43,962 nt of DNA, taken from NCBI GenBank assembly GCA_003235365.1, contig QJWJ01000435.1:1-43962 (forward strand), read 5' to 3'. Positions 19,301-25,854 of this stretch are shown one piece after another. The DNA is from Deltaproteobacteria bacterium (lineage in GTDB: Bacteria > Myxococcota_A > Polyangia > Polyangiales > Polyangiaceae). The notes beneath the pieces were generated by a model. That model made no database searches. It was not told where the DNA came from and was given only the letters and a program-made list of their open reading frames with translations. The position numbers and the translations under genes are program-made. Within the stretch, counting starts at the first letter, position 1, and every line of letters begins with the position of its first letter.

Positions 19301-21630
19301 GCGAGAATGCGCTCGTACGATCGAAACGCGCGTTCCGGCTGCCCGAGGCGCTGCTCGTAGACCGCCGCGGCGCGATAGCTCAGGTCGATCTTGGCGCGCA
19401 GATCCGCTGCTCTGTCGGCGGCGTTGCTCAAGACGTCTGCCAAGCCTTCGAAGTCGTTTTGCGACTCGTACAGCGCTTCGAGCGCCCCGTAGTCGGCGGC
19501 CCCGAGGTGAATGTCGCGCAGGACTCGCACCGCGCGCGCATGCCCGGGCTGCAATTCCAACACTCGCCCCCACGCAGAGGCCGCCCGCGACACGTCCCTC
19601 AACTGGTCTTCGTAGACCGAACCGAGTTTCTGCAGAACGTTGATCTTGGCCGCTTCGTCTGCTTCGGCCTCGACTCGCAGGTCGAGTGTCCAGGCGAGCG
19701 TCTCCCAGTCCTTGGAACGTTCGGCGTGTTTCTCCAGGGCATCCAGCACGGCGATGTTGGTCGGTTCTTCCCCGAGGATTTCCTTGTACAGCCGCGCAGC
19801 GGTTTCCGGCTGCCCGAGACGCCCCGCAGCGAGATTGGCCATCTCCTTCATCACAGCCAGCCGTTGCGCACCGGTGAGCGATGCCACTTCGCTCTCGTAC
19901 AACGCGAACAACGCGGGCCACGCGCGGCGCTTCCGATACAGCTCCGCGAGCTGGTCGCGCGCCTCACGGTCCGTCGGCAAGACGGCCAACAACGCTTCGA
20001 ACGCCGCGGTGGCGTTCTGAACGTTGGAGAACTGCGACAACCAACGGTTACCCGCTGCCCGCAGCAAATCAGCCTTCTCGGTCTCGTCCGTCGTCAAGTC
20101 AGCCAGGCGCTGCTGATTCGCCAGCAGGTCACGCCAGCGTCCGAGTTTCTCGTACAAGCCGATTAGTTCCCGCACCGCTTCGGCATCGGTTTCGTCGACC
20201 TGCAGCATCTGATTGAGAGCAGAAACCAAAGAAGTCTCGCTCGGCAAGTGCTCCCGGTAAACAGCGGCCACCTCGCGCAGAATCGTCAACCGCCCGGCCT
20301 TGTCCGTTTCTGGCAAGCTCTCGAGCTCGTGTCGCAGCAAGTCGACCAACTGATTGTAGCCTTGCGTCTTGCGATACAGCGACTTGAGGGACGCACGCGC
20401 CTCGGCGTTGTCCGGATCTTGACGCAACAGAGCCTTGTACTGTTCGATGGCCTTCTGGGCGTCCTCTTGACTCTCGGCCAACTTGGCGATCTCGCGCGTG
20501 ATGGCCTGCTTGTCCTTGCCTTCGGGCAGTACGCGCTGAGCGCCTTGGAGCACTTTCAACAACAGACCTTCGTCTTCGTTTTGTGAACAGTACTCACGGT
20601 AGAAGTCGAGCATCGCGCCATTGGTGGGATCGATCGCGCGAATGCGTTCGAACCACAGCGCGGCGTCACCCAAACTCTGCCGCTTCTTGTAGTGAAGCAT
20701 CGCGATCTGCAACATGTCGCCGACGCGATCCGGGCGGCTCAGATCCATCTGCTCGAGTTCGAGCTCGTAGAGCTGAACCAGCTTGTCCCAGTTCTCGCGT
20801 CCGCTGTAGTACTCGACCAGAAACTCCATCGCCTCGGTGTGGTTGGGCGAGATGGTCAACACGAACTCGTACGCAGCTGCCGCCGCGTCGGAATCGTCCA
20901 AGCGGTGATTGCACAACCGCGCCCAGCGCACCGCCGCGGCAACGCGCTCCGATCCGTCTTCGCCGTACTTGGCCCAGCGCTCGAGCACCCGGCAAAGTCC
21001 CTGGTAGTCCGCCGCACGACGATAGACGCGCTCGAGCATGCGCTGCACGTTGTGGTTCTTCGGGTCGGCCTCGGCAGCTTGAGCCAACAGTGCAACCAGC
21101 TTCTGCTCGTCGAGTTCGTCGTCTGCGAAGCGCCACTCGACCTCTGCACTGCGCATCAACATCGCCGCCTTGTACGCGTCATCCGTCGCGGCATTGGCTT
21201 CACGCAGGTATTCCTCGGCCATTTCTCGCCAAGTGCCGCGGCGTTCATCGCTCTCGGCAATGGCAGCCTGGGCAATCTCGTCCTGCGGGCTCAACTCCAG
21301 AACCTGCGAATAGATGGCCATCGCGCCGGGCTCGTCGAGTAGCTCCTGCTGACGAACACGACCCAGCTCCATCAACAGTGCGACGCGCTGTTCGTCACTG
21401 CTACAGGTATCGACTTCGTGAGGCATCAATGCCGCAACGGCGTGCCACTCTCCGCGCCCCGCGTGCGCGTTGCGAGCCGCAGCCAACAACGCATGCACTT
21501 GTCCGTTGGCATCCGCATCGGTGGGTTGCGCGGCGTCGGACAGCGCGTCTCTGAGCGAACTCCAATCTTTCTCCGATTCAGCATCCTGCTGCAGGTTCCC
21601 CAGTGCGCTCCGGACTGTGTCTAAATCCAT
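10336..21630 (-). CDS. Giant TPR-repeat protein (3,764 residues)
   Basis: One uninterrupted 11.3 kb frame encoding a protein made almost wholly of TPR-like helical hairpins. The units are paired into modules of about 70-75 residues; a typical one runs LDRLYEKSSAWTELVEVLD, then RRTFMRRRALVFAERLED, then NAIDAYRAMLDE. By eye there are around fifty. The last ~300 residues carry more canonical TPRs (KQGQLEKAAEELDRAFRIEPG). Near residue ~890 a Lys-rich insert (SKKGGKKKKGKAAAEE) interrupts the repeats. There is no signal peptide, membrane segment or catalytic domain, so a cytosolic superhelical scaffold is inferred. The ATG at 21630 has GAGG 8 nt upstream. The partner and function are unknown. The downstream gene is a class IV aminotransferase. 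Confidence 0.93.
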   Translation of the reverse strand: MDLDTVRSALGNLQQDAESEKDWSSLRDALSDAAQPTDADANGQVHALLAAARNAHAGRGEWHAVAALMPHEVDTCSSDEQRVALLMELGRVRQQELLDEPGAMAIYSQVLELSPQDEIAQAAIAESDERRGTWREMAEEYLREANAATDDAYKAAMLMRSAEVEWRFADDELDEQKLVALLAQAAEADPKNHNVQRMLERVYRRAADYQGLCRVLERWAKYGEDGSERVAAAVRWARLCNHRLDDSDAAAAAYEFVLTISPNHTEAMEFLVEYYSGRENWDKLVQLYELELEQMDLSRPDRVGDMLQIAMLHYKKRQSLGDAALWFERIRAIDPTNGAMLDFYREYCSQNEDEGLLLKVLQGAQRVLPEGKDKQAITREIAKLAESQEDAQKAIEQYKALLRQDPDNAEARASLKSLYRKTQGYNQLVDLLRHELESLPETDKAGRLTILREVAAVYREHLPSETSLVSALNQMLQVDETDAEAVRELIGLYEKLGRWRDLLANQQRLADLTTDETEKADLLRAAGNRWLSQFSNVQNATAAFEALLAVLPTDREARDQLAELYRKRRAWPALFALYESEVASLTGAQRLAVMKEMANLAAGRLGQPETAARLYKEILGEEPTNIAVLDALEKHAERSKDWETLAWTLDLRVEAEADEAAKINVLQKLGSVYEDQLRDVSRAASAWGRVLELQPGHARAVRVLRDIHLGAADYGALEALYESQNDFEGLADVLSNAADRAADLRAKIDLSYRAAAVYEQRLGQPERAFRSYERILAADPMDTKAARALVPLYESDEKWARLPALYESLLADTQTPTDQYDLYSKLYAVSAQRLSDRDAGVRFARMAYDVAPEHPGALEQLERACADAGEWLPYVEAIKAQLAAVPAPKSSKKGGKKKKGKAAAEEAPPSIGTERARALELCLARAYEQQLGQPGEAAAALKRVLVAAPDDTELAARLGQLLRSLGDIDEMRWLFGFRAEHAPDHDTRISLLHDWARFESDTERAAELYQRILDEKPDDVDAISALPGLLLQLDRAGAAAEAIEKFKDNVAEAERIVLELRLAEICLDSLGKAEDALAATLRALEALRSSDGDVARAVEVLQRLVEVDATKRQAAEALADVYHSADERRREADALSVLLDIEKEPARRLELLNRAMTVYEHLDSFGKAFEMSLVACREFPDLIDNWDRASTLSAASGRPTELADVYRDVLRGDVAPEVRRQLCERAAVLHEEQLGDPVGATPYLEQLLTDDPGDVEAFAKLKQILTSAQRWHELQSLYDQTIEAVDDPEAKIEVLCEVAMICEEFMDDSKSAMAYYETILEIDAHHSLALEALDRLWTRHERFEQLASLLTIRLELASGGAANDFRLRLARVHLDKLHHPEAAFRFVEEVLVDELGNSDARELAERLLGVTTLRVAASRALERVYESRDEIRDLVRVLEVRRTALAEAEDTDPVEQRDLLRQIAELKNDRLKDDEGALAAFLELVPLDPAFSEGREELLRISGRLGASVRVADALETAAANAETLHLKGEILMQAAAVYDESLDNRERAETLYHQAMVLDPADPDLVLPAAKALERLQRQSAAYAPLVETLRVQLGLEHDADARAELWRQIAELCEQELQKDADAIAAWRSRMEDVPDDELALVALDRLYEKSSAWTELVEVLDIRSRLATEEDVRRTFMRRRALVFAERLEDANNAIDAYRAMLDEFGTDRVTLSALAELYRGTERWEDLADAIGMLLDEPLEQEERLDLLASLGDLRRHHLSNPGGALEAYRQITGMDPSHARAREALRAMLESDDPLNRKEAAEILMPLYEGDGDDARLLGVLETVVDAEQDPLDRLVALQRAVEVASDALSDSAKAFDLTVRAVGEAVGHTDPQQWLQRLERFARETGRRNEQVAVLQKIAPEIFDGEIQFSVLMRIAELGRDELSDNELALEYYRKGLEIQPDSDQALEALQELYAKADDTPNLLEILERRGELSTDDARRKTLMSWRAKLLDQKMQRPDDAIRVYETILETGLDRETIANLEALYVREERWEALIELYQRQLETDGADRALLHVRIAKTAVDKLGDANRAFDELEAALEVDARCEPAVKELEALMAPDVEPQWRARAGEHLEPIYLARSDYDHVMATIEARLDTADSVERRELLQRLAQLHEEQKEDYRAALETVAKLFHEDLTDESTVSELERLAKVSDSRSRLVEIYAHELDEVSHDDESTAQLCRRSGELYRELGEMEKALKFYRRALAFLPEDVSLFRAVDGILEALERHEERVQLHRATLDHRFDAEDRLALLHVIASLQHERLDRKVDAIDTYIEALDINPDDPRALDTLSRLYYDTERFEDLYELVLKRAEVASDARQAITFRMALAKLCRHELRDPSRAVDQLEEIVRLDPTHAEAIAELESLRQDRSQRQRVVEILTPLYEQADDWRHLIKLNEDRFALAPDNVEKVNVLRQTATLWEQRGGDARRALQALVAAIQIEPDDMDVKAEFERLAELTGSWDELARVYDGVVAREDAPSIVRDYWLKLAQVHDGPRDDPRSALEAYKQVYDLDPHELEPVERMEALATLLSDWETLDWVLVAKADLVLDDEERASIWRRIGEGRRDLLNQQDEAIAAYEKAVDLDPVSAFTLDCLIELYEAKRDHQRLVELYQRRVEVADVDDVDLCYELLLAASKLYEEQFSDRSSAIDMLTQAAERKPQDAEILSRLQRLYKVEARWPEALDNLRVMVEAAETVEARVAAQREMGDILVTRLESFDEALDAYASVLETLPADEHSRARVMDLGNQHEDLRERVAEILVPALRGTGASGQHVEVLEMRLTVESDPHTRADTLRAIAAVLHDELQDVEGAKKALLRGMAEVPEDLELHARIEDLCQQTQDWASYADALSERANNTFEADLARDLFARLGNIAESRLVDAGRAIDAYRKAVDQVGDEPDLLLALDRLYDQSKNWTELVDVLERRTALVDTDSERASLYYRLAVIQSDEFGETGQGLASLRTALDLEPTLDEAVAKLEGFTDRPDLFDEASEILESVYRSRGTLDKLAGLYGKRVSFAETPGERIEMRRGLARVLEEELNDAAGAQTVLQDGLIDDPADGSMVDEIERLAGVSGKWESAAEALSNVLIQSTDIAPDIGRELAVRAADWYAKRVGANDKAEEALKRAFKFDPTSDEVLIELEALQRGAGNEAGRVETLRARARLQLDEGSQEELFRAAVETASAHADPTVVEETLREALTILPDNVWAIRQLAELRERASDFAETFGLIHRLLDLVMDADELRRLRHRGAELARVQLKDAQGAIALLERALEDDPLDAAAATGLRALFEAEGQYEDLARLLERIIEVRDEAAARAELRLELAQLQRERFEDAESAMETLRIAMEDDPTNSAAVVELSKLYEELGKDELLAELLNEQIAAARERGDERAELDFEVRLAEIYESKIGDPARAMESFTRVLDKDPNHEAALDALVRLNMDAGQTHEAIGYLDRLCELTSGERKAAALKLLANAYLQIEDNERAATTLETAMSHSPDDVELRQQAKSLYEDAGLWDKLGRLLAGDADRAESDKDKVGLLRQAAAVFSGQLSDWSTAAELLEKANEAVPGDRELLLELCDAYNASSRAQQAIETLEKVVESYGTRRSKELAEIHRRLATAYQKQGQLEKAAEELDRAFRIEPGNIAVLHALGQLSLEIDDLKRAQQMFRALLLQKLDKNSPITKAEIFYYLAVVHQRLGEKTKAEQMVERALQADSGLQKAVDLAAELKG

Positions 21631-21944
21631 TCCCGTACCTCGAAGTCTCGCCTAGCCCATGCCAGCGAAGGCGTTGAGAGTACGTCGCGCTCAGGGCGCT
21701 TACAACCTTTCTAACGTGCTGATTCTGCAAGACGTTCCCGGCATCGGAGTAGGCTTGCGGCAAGGTACTGAGGGGTATTCCGAGGTCCCACGACGGCGTG
21801 TCGAAGCGTCGCGAGTTCAACGCGGCGCGGCGGCCACTCGTCGCGGTGAACCGCCGCGACGTGCGCGCCGTTTCGCGTCGGCCAGCCGGCGCTCGCCACG
21901 CAACACGTGGATGCCGACTCACAGTGCGGTAATGAGCGCCCTGC
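21631..21944. other. Divergent intergenic region with a strong hairpin
   Basis: 314 bp between the giant TPR gene (-) and a lipoprotein gene (+), presumably holding both promoters. At 21839-21861 CGTCGCGG/CCGCGACG forms a perfect 8-bp stem with a 7-nt loop, and CCACG/CGTGG forms a smaller stem near 21900. I see no convincing gene and no clear promoter boxes. Confidence 0.5.
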
Positions 21945-23768
21945 ATGAGCCGCGTGTGGTTTCCCATCGTCACCGCAATCGCCAGCTGGCTTGCAGGTGG
22001 GTGCAAGTGCGACGCAAACGAGAAGCCGTATACGCCATTTGGCCAGGCCGGTACCAACGCCGCCGAGCCTGGATCGAGCGGCGCCGACGTCGCGCCGACG
22101 AGCACGGCACCCGAAGCCGCGCCATTCACCCCGCGGAAGTCGACGTCCCTCTCCCCTCCGGCCGGCGCAATCGAAGTCTCAGGGACGGCCGTCCGCGCGC
22201 CCGAAGGCTGGCTCATTCAGACGTATCTATCGTTCGAACCCGCGCAGGCGCCCAAGTCTGTCGTGGCATGGCTCGTCCCCGAACCGTCGAACACCGACAA
22301 GCCAGTGGGCGCCCTTTGGCAACTGGACGAAAAGGACTCGACTCAGCTGCATCCGCTACCTGCATTCGTCCCCAGCGGCCCCGAATGCAAGCAGGAGGTG
22401 ACGCTGACGCAGACCGGCGTGAACAGCCTGGCTCTCGACGTCGCTGGTCAGTGCAGCACGACGGGGATCCCCAGGGCGCCCACACGTTCGCTGATCGTCT
22501 TGGCGATGGAAAGTTCACCGCGCAAGCTCGTCGAGCTACGATTGGCAAGCGCCGCCCCGGGCGAAACTCTCGACATCCAGGTCGACTCGCGTGACCGTGA
22601 TGGGGATGGCCACGACGATGCGGCGGTGACGTTCACCGTGTCGAAGGCAGACAGCGACAAGCCGAGCGCGGCTCCGCTCATCTGGCTGGATCGAGCGTCG
22701 GGCGCAGCGCGCGACCCATCGGAGCCAACCAAGTCTTTCACCGACATCGGCAGCATCGAGAAGGTCCGCGCGGGTGGCGCCAACACCGCCAAGAAAGTGC
22801 CGGAGCGTATCGACAACGCGCGGCGCTTGTTCGCGTACTTGTGTGAGCGCAGCGGAACCTACCGCGTCACGGACGCCGACGGTCGCGCCATCGACTGCGG
22901 CAAGCTGGGTCAGGCCTTCACGTGGTACGTCGAGGCTGAGGTCACGGCGTGGCTGAAGCAGAAACAGTGGGCCCAAGCAGTCAGCGCCCTCGACCGGGCC
23001 AACTGGTACGGCGGCCCCCCTCGTAGCAAGGCGATGGACGGTTTGAAGGAAGCCGTGCGCAAGGCGTTGCCGGCGGTGCCGACGCGCAGGTCTCGAGTGT
23101 CGCTGACACCGCGCGAACCCGGCCCCCAACCTCGTCTCAGCCCGCTGAGTTTCGATGGCGATGGTTCTCTGCTCGTTCAGACGGTGGGAGGGATCAGTCG
23201 CGTGCGGGACGGCGAAGTATCCGACGCGAGCGAGGAAGTCGATCCATGGACGTTGGTCGCGTTCAACGAAGCCGGCAAGTTCGTGACGGGGCTGTCGTTT
23301 CCCTGTGACGAAACGCGCGTCGCCGTCTCGTCGCGCTCACCCACTGGGATGTTCGAGCAGGCGCTGGAAACCGACCTGTTGCCACCGCGCCCCGGGGCCT
23401 GCGCGGGTCAACAACGATTCGCCGAGCCGACGCTACGAGTCGTTGCGTGGTTGGGGGACAACCTGCATGCGTTCGTCGGGCCACTCGAATACGGGCGCCC
23501 CGAAAAGCCCGTCGCACCACGAGGCAGCCCGCTGAGTCCCGACGCTCGATCGAGCGTGAGCGTCACCTCGTTGGGATTGCTCGTCAACGCAGGCGGGCGA
23601 AGCGCGTTGTGGACCCTCGGCTCGGGTCGGACGGTGTCCGAGTGCGTCGTCGCCAACGGCGCCACGCAAGTCGCGTGCATCGAGGGCAGCGAGATCTCGC
23701 TGTTCTCGCCCCACGCCGTAAGCGAAGCTCCGAGCGCGCCCGCAGCGGACTCCAACGCCAACAACTGA
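21945..23768 (+). CDS. Large lipoprotein of unknown function
   Basis: 607 residues beginning with a signal peptide whose lipobox is LAGGC (Cys 20), so a lipid-anchored envelope protein is predicted. A Pro/Ala/Thr-rich linker (to ~75) precedes the folded part. Residues ~190-240 are strand-like and include RDRDGDGHDD, a calcium-loop-like acidic run. Residues ~280-370 are helical (ARRLFAYLCERSG, WAQAVSALDRANWYG) and may hold one TPR-like hairpin. The C-terminal ~220 residues are beta-rich (GDGSLLVQTVGGISRVRDG), suggestive of propeller blades. No family is recognised. It is divergent from the giant TPR gene and convergent with efp. The start has no obvious ribosome binding site but is fixed by the signal peptide. 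Confidence 0.82.
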   Translation: MSRVWFPIVTAIASWLAGGCKCDANEKPYTPFGQAGTNAAEPGSSGADVAPTSTAPEAAPFTPRKSTSLSPPAGAIEVSGTAVRAPEGWLIQTYLSFEPAQAPKSVVAWLVPEPSNTDKPVGALWQLDEKDSTQLHPLPAFVPSGPECKQEVTLTQTGVNSLALDVAGQCSTTGIPRAPTRSLIVLAMESSPRKLVELRLASAAPGETLDIQVDSRDRDGDGHDDAAVTFTVSKADSDKPSAAPLIWLDRASGAARDPSEPTKSFTDIGSIEKVRAGGANTAKKVPERIDNARRLFAYLCERSGTYRVTDADGRAIDCGKLGQAFTWYVEAEVTAWLKQKQWAQAVSALDRANWYGGPPRSKAMDGLKEAVRKALPAVPTRRSRVSLTPREPGPQPRLSPLSFDGDGSLLVQTVGGISRVRDGEVSDASEEVDPWTLVAFNEAGKFVTGLSFPCDETRVAVSSRSPTGMFEQALETDLLPPRPGACAGQQRFAEPTLRVVAWLGDNLHAFVGPLEYGRPEKPVAPRGSPLSPDARSSVSVTSLGLLVNAGGRSALWTLGSGRTVSECVVANGATQVACIEGSEISLFSPHAVSEAPSAPAADSNANN

Positions 23769-23790
23769 CGGCCCCTCAGCTGGCACGCGC

Positions 23791-23814
23791 GGTGCCCGCT
23801 CGAGAGCGGGCACC
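23791..23814. terminator. Bidirectional terminator-like hairpin between lipoprotein gene and efp
   Basis: GGTGCCCGCT and AGCGGGCACC form a perfect 10-bp GC-rich stem around a CGAG tetraloop, 22 nt after the plus-strand stop and 11 nt after the efp stop. The convergent position supports shared termination. There is no T-tract on either side. Confidence 0.6.
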
Positions 23815-23825
23815 ACCAAAGGCCC

Positions 23826-24389
23826 TCAGGGAGCCTTCACGCGCTCGAGGTACTTGCGGTCGCGCGTGTCGACCTTCACCCATTCACCCTCAGCGATGAA
23901 CAGCGGAACCTGCACGACTGCGCCGGTGGCGATCTTCGCAGGCTTGGTGACGTTGCTCGCCGTATCCCCCTTCACACCGGGCTCGGTTTCGACGATCTCC
24001 ACGGTGATGTGCGGCGGCAGTTCAATCGCCACTGGGTTGCCCTTGTAGATCGTGACCATGCAGTCGCTGCCATCCATCAGCAGGTCGGCGCTGTCGCCCA
24101 CGACTTCACGTGTGACGGTGATCTGCTCGCCGGAATTCGCATCGAGGAACACGAAATCCGCACCGTCGGGGTAGATGTACTGGAAGGAACGCTCCTCGGC
24201 GTCGGCCGGTTCGATCTTCTCGCCCGAACGAATGTTGCGCTCGATCACCGATCCCGTCAGCAGGTGACGCATCTTCGTCCGCGTGAACGCTTGGCCTTTG
24301 CCGGGTTTGACGAACTGGAACTCGACACACACGTAGGGCTCGCCGTCGTAGACGAATTTCAGTCCTTTTTTGATATCGCTAGTATCCAT
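23826..24389 (-). CDS. efp: Translation elongation factor P
   Basis: Ribosome-binding factor that relieves stalling at polyproline stretches, useful here given the Pro-rich DnaX linker and many Pro-rich lipoproteins. The 187 residues match the family. Domain I begins DTSDIKKGLKFVYDGEPY, and the tip loop is PGKGQAF with K31 at the modified position. A lysine there points to EpmA/EpmB-type beta-lysylation or an unmodified factor, not EarP rhamnosylation, which needs Arg. The OB domains carry YIYPDGADFVFLDANSGEQ and the signature IELPPHITVEIVETEPGVKGDTA. It is transcribed alone. Its upstream gap (24390-24947) contains copy 1 of the structured repeat on the opposite strand. Confidence 0.97.
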   Translation of the reverse strand: MDTSDIKKGLKFVYDGEPYVCVEFQFVKPGKGQAFTRTKMRHLLTGSVIERNIRSGEKIEPADAEERSFQYIYPDGADFVFLDANSGEQITVTREVVGDSADLLMDGSDCMVTIYKGNPVAIELPPHITVEIVETEPGVKGDTASNVTKPAKIATGAVVQVPLFIAEGEWVKVDTRDRKYLERVKAP

Positions 24390-24505
24390 GCTGCTTCCGT
24401 TCCAACTCGTTCTTCAGCCCAGTCGCGTTTCCAGCCGACTCGGCCGAACAGGCGTGTAGCGGGCCCCCGAGGGAGTTGCAAGGCCCAAAACCCGAGGCAG
24501 CCCAG

Positions 24506-24669
24506 CTGGAGCGGCAATCAGGTTGGCTGCCGCGACAAATCAAACTGCCCCGAGCAGCGAACAGCAAGCAGACGAACCCCGAGTGCAGCCCCGAAAGCCG
24601 CGCTCGCGCCGTGGGATGATTTTTCGGGGCAATTCCCTGCGTTGGCAACCTGATCGCTGCTCCTGCAGG
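24506..24669 (+). repeat. Structured repeat element, copy 1 (REP-like module plus nested hairpins)
   Basis: About 164 nt in the efp/TPR gap. It opens with a GGAG (24508-24511) and an imperfect hairpin GCGGCAATCA...TGCCGC (24511-24533), then CGACAAATCAA. A 9-bp helix GAGCAGCGA (24552-24560) / TCGCTGCTC (24654-24662) encloses a central hairpin GCCCCGAAA (24588-24596) / TTTCGGGGC (24622-24630). The first 38 nt match copy 2 (minus strand near 43948) at 35 positions, and GATTTTTCGGGGCA is identical in both. The rest of the 558-bp gap (24390-24947) shows no convincing gene; a small CCGCA/TGCGG hairpin lies near 24795. Confidence 0.75.
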
Positions 24670-24947
24670 CCTCGGGATACATCGTCTGCAGAGCCACCTC
24701 GTCCCGGAAGGCCGAGTCCGGCGCGTTCGGTCGACGCAGCTGGGCTCGGATGCGCGCTCGTCGAGGCTCCGATCCGCGCCCGGTTTTGTTCCGCAGAATG
24801 CGGGCCTTGCGACTGCCGCGCGGGTCGAAAGCCGCCCACGGGGGCCCCAACATGCTCGCGTCCGTCGCCGCGACACCCTGACAAAGGCGGAACCGCCCAT
24901 TGCATTGATGTTGCGTACCCACGACGCCCCACACTAGCGTGCCGCCC

Positions 24948-25811
24948 ATGCTGGACGACTTTGGCAACGAACTCGAAGAGATCCGCCGTGAGATCGTCGA
25001 GAGTCGCTCGCTGTCGATCAAGACGAACAACCTGGTCAACGCGCTGTCGGCCGATGTCAACAGCATCGCCAAACGACAACAGAACTACGAGCGCAGCCTG
25101 CGTTGGAACAGCGGTATCGCCTATGTCGTGACCACCGTGATCCTGATGCTCGTCGGTAAGATCGTCGTCGACGCACGCGTGGAAACCGTGCGTGCTCAGA
25201 CCTCCGATCAAAGCGAAGAACTGACCCAATTGACCAAAGAGAACGAAAGCCTGCGCGCGCGCGTCGACACCGAGCACCGCGACGAGAACAAGGCCTTCGA
25301 ACTCTACCGGCTCGTCAGCCAAGGCGATCACGCGGCCTTGCTCAAGGCTCGAGAAGAAATCGAGGCGCTGCAACTGACCAAGACGGAGAAACTGGTCTTC
25401 GACGCGGCGCGAGAACGGGCACGCACGGAACTGTCCCTGCAACGCTACCAGGAGGGGCTCGATCACGTCCGGACCCGCCGCTGGCACGAAGCGGAACAAG
25501 CATTGAGCGCTTCGGTGAAGTACAAGGCCGACGCGGCGCACTCGCCGAACGCGCGGCTGCAACTCGCCCGAGCCATGCGCGCACTTGGCAGGCAGCGCGA
25601 AGCCATCCCGATGTTGATCAAACTGTTCGAGGCGTCGCCAGACAAAGAGGTGATGGACGATGCCGCGCTTCAGCTCGCCGAATGCCAGGTCGACATCGAG
25701 GCCTACAACGACGCGAAGGCCACGTTGCGCGCCTTCTTACGGCGCTTTCCGTCGAGCCCCTTCGTCAACGATGCCCGCTCCAAGCTTGCCGACCTGCAGT
25801 TGCACCACTGA
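24948..25811 (+). CDS. Single-span membrane protein with coiled coil and TPR repeats
   Basis: 287 residues from the ATG at 24948 (a GTG at 24939 is an alternative; neither has a clear ribosome binding site). A ~50-residue N-terminal helical segment precedes one transmembrane helix (GIAYVVTTVILMLVGKIVV, ~55-74). Next comes a coiled coil rich in Glu, Gln and Arg (~80-130), then TPR-like hairpins to the end. These resemble the YbgF/CpoB or YfiO type: WHEAEQALSASVKYK, RQREAIPMLIKLFEASPD, DAKATLRAFLRRFPSSPFV. The role is unknown; a membrane-tethered scaffold is inferred. It stands alone between the structured-repeat gap and a convergent lipoprotein gene. Confidence 0.82.
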   Translation: MLDDFGNELEEIRREIVESRSLSIKTNNLVNALSADVNSIAKRQQNYERSLRWNSGIAYVVTTVILMLVGKIVVDARVETVRAQTSDQSEELTQLTKENESLRARVDTEHRDENKAFELYRLVSQGDHAALLKAREEIEALQLTKTEKLVFDAARERARTELSLQRYQEGLDHVRTRRWHEAEQALSASVKYKADAAHSPNARLQLARAMRALGRQREAIPMLIKLFEASPDKEVMDDAALQLAECQVDIEAYNDAKATLRAFLRRFPSSPFVNDARSKLADLQLHH

Positions 25812-25854
25812 CCCCCATTCTGAGCGCAGCAGCAGTTCTCAGCGCGGCGGGTTC

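Noticed and set aside
24506..24669. Retron or integron attC interpretation of the structured repeat
   Set aside because: No reverse transcriptase or integrase in the window and no attC core sites (GTTRRRY/RYYYAAC) at the expected places.
24379..24900. Open frames on both strands through the efp upstream gap
   Set aside because: Arg/Pro/Cys-rich translations without family features; the region is explained by the structured repeat.
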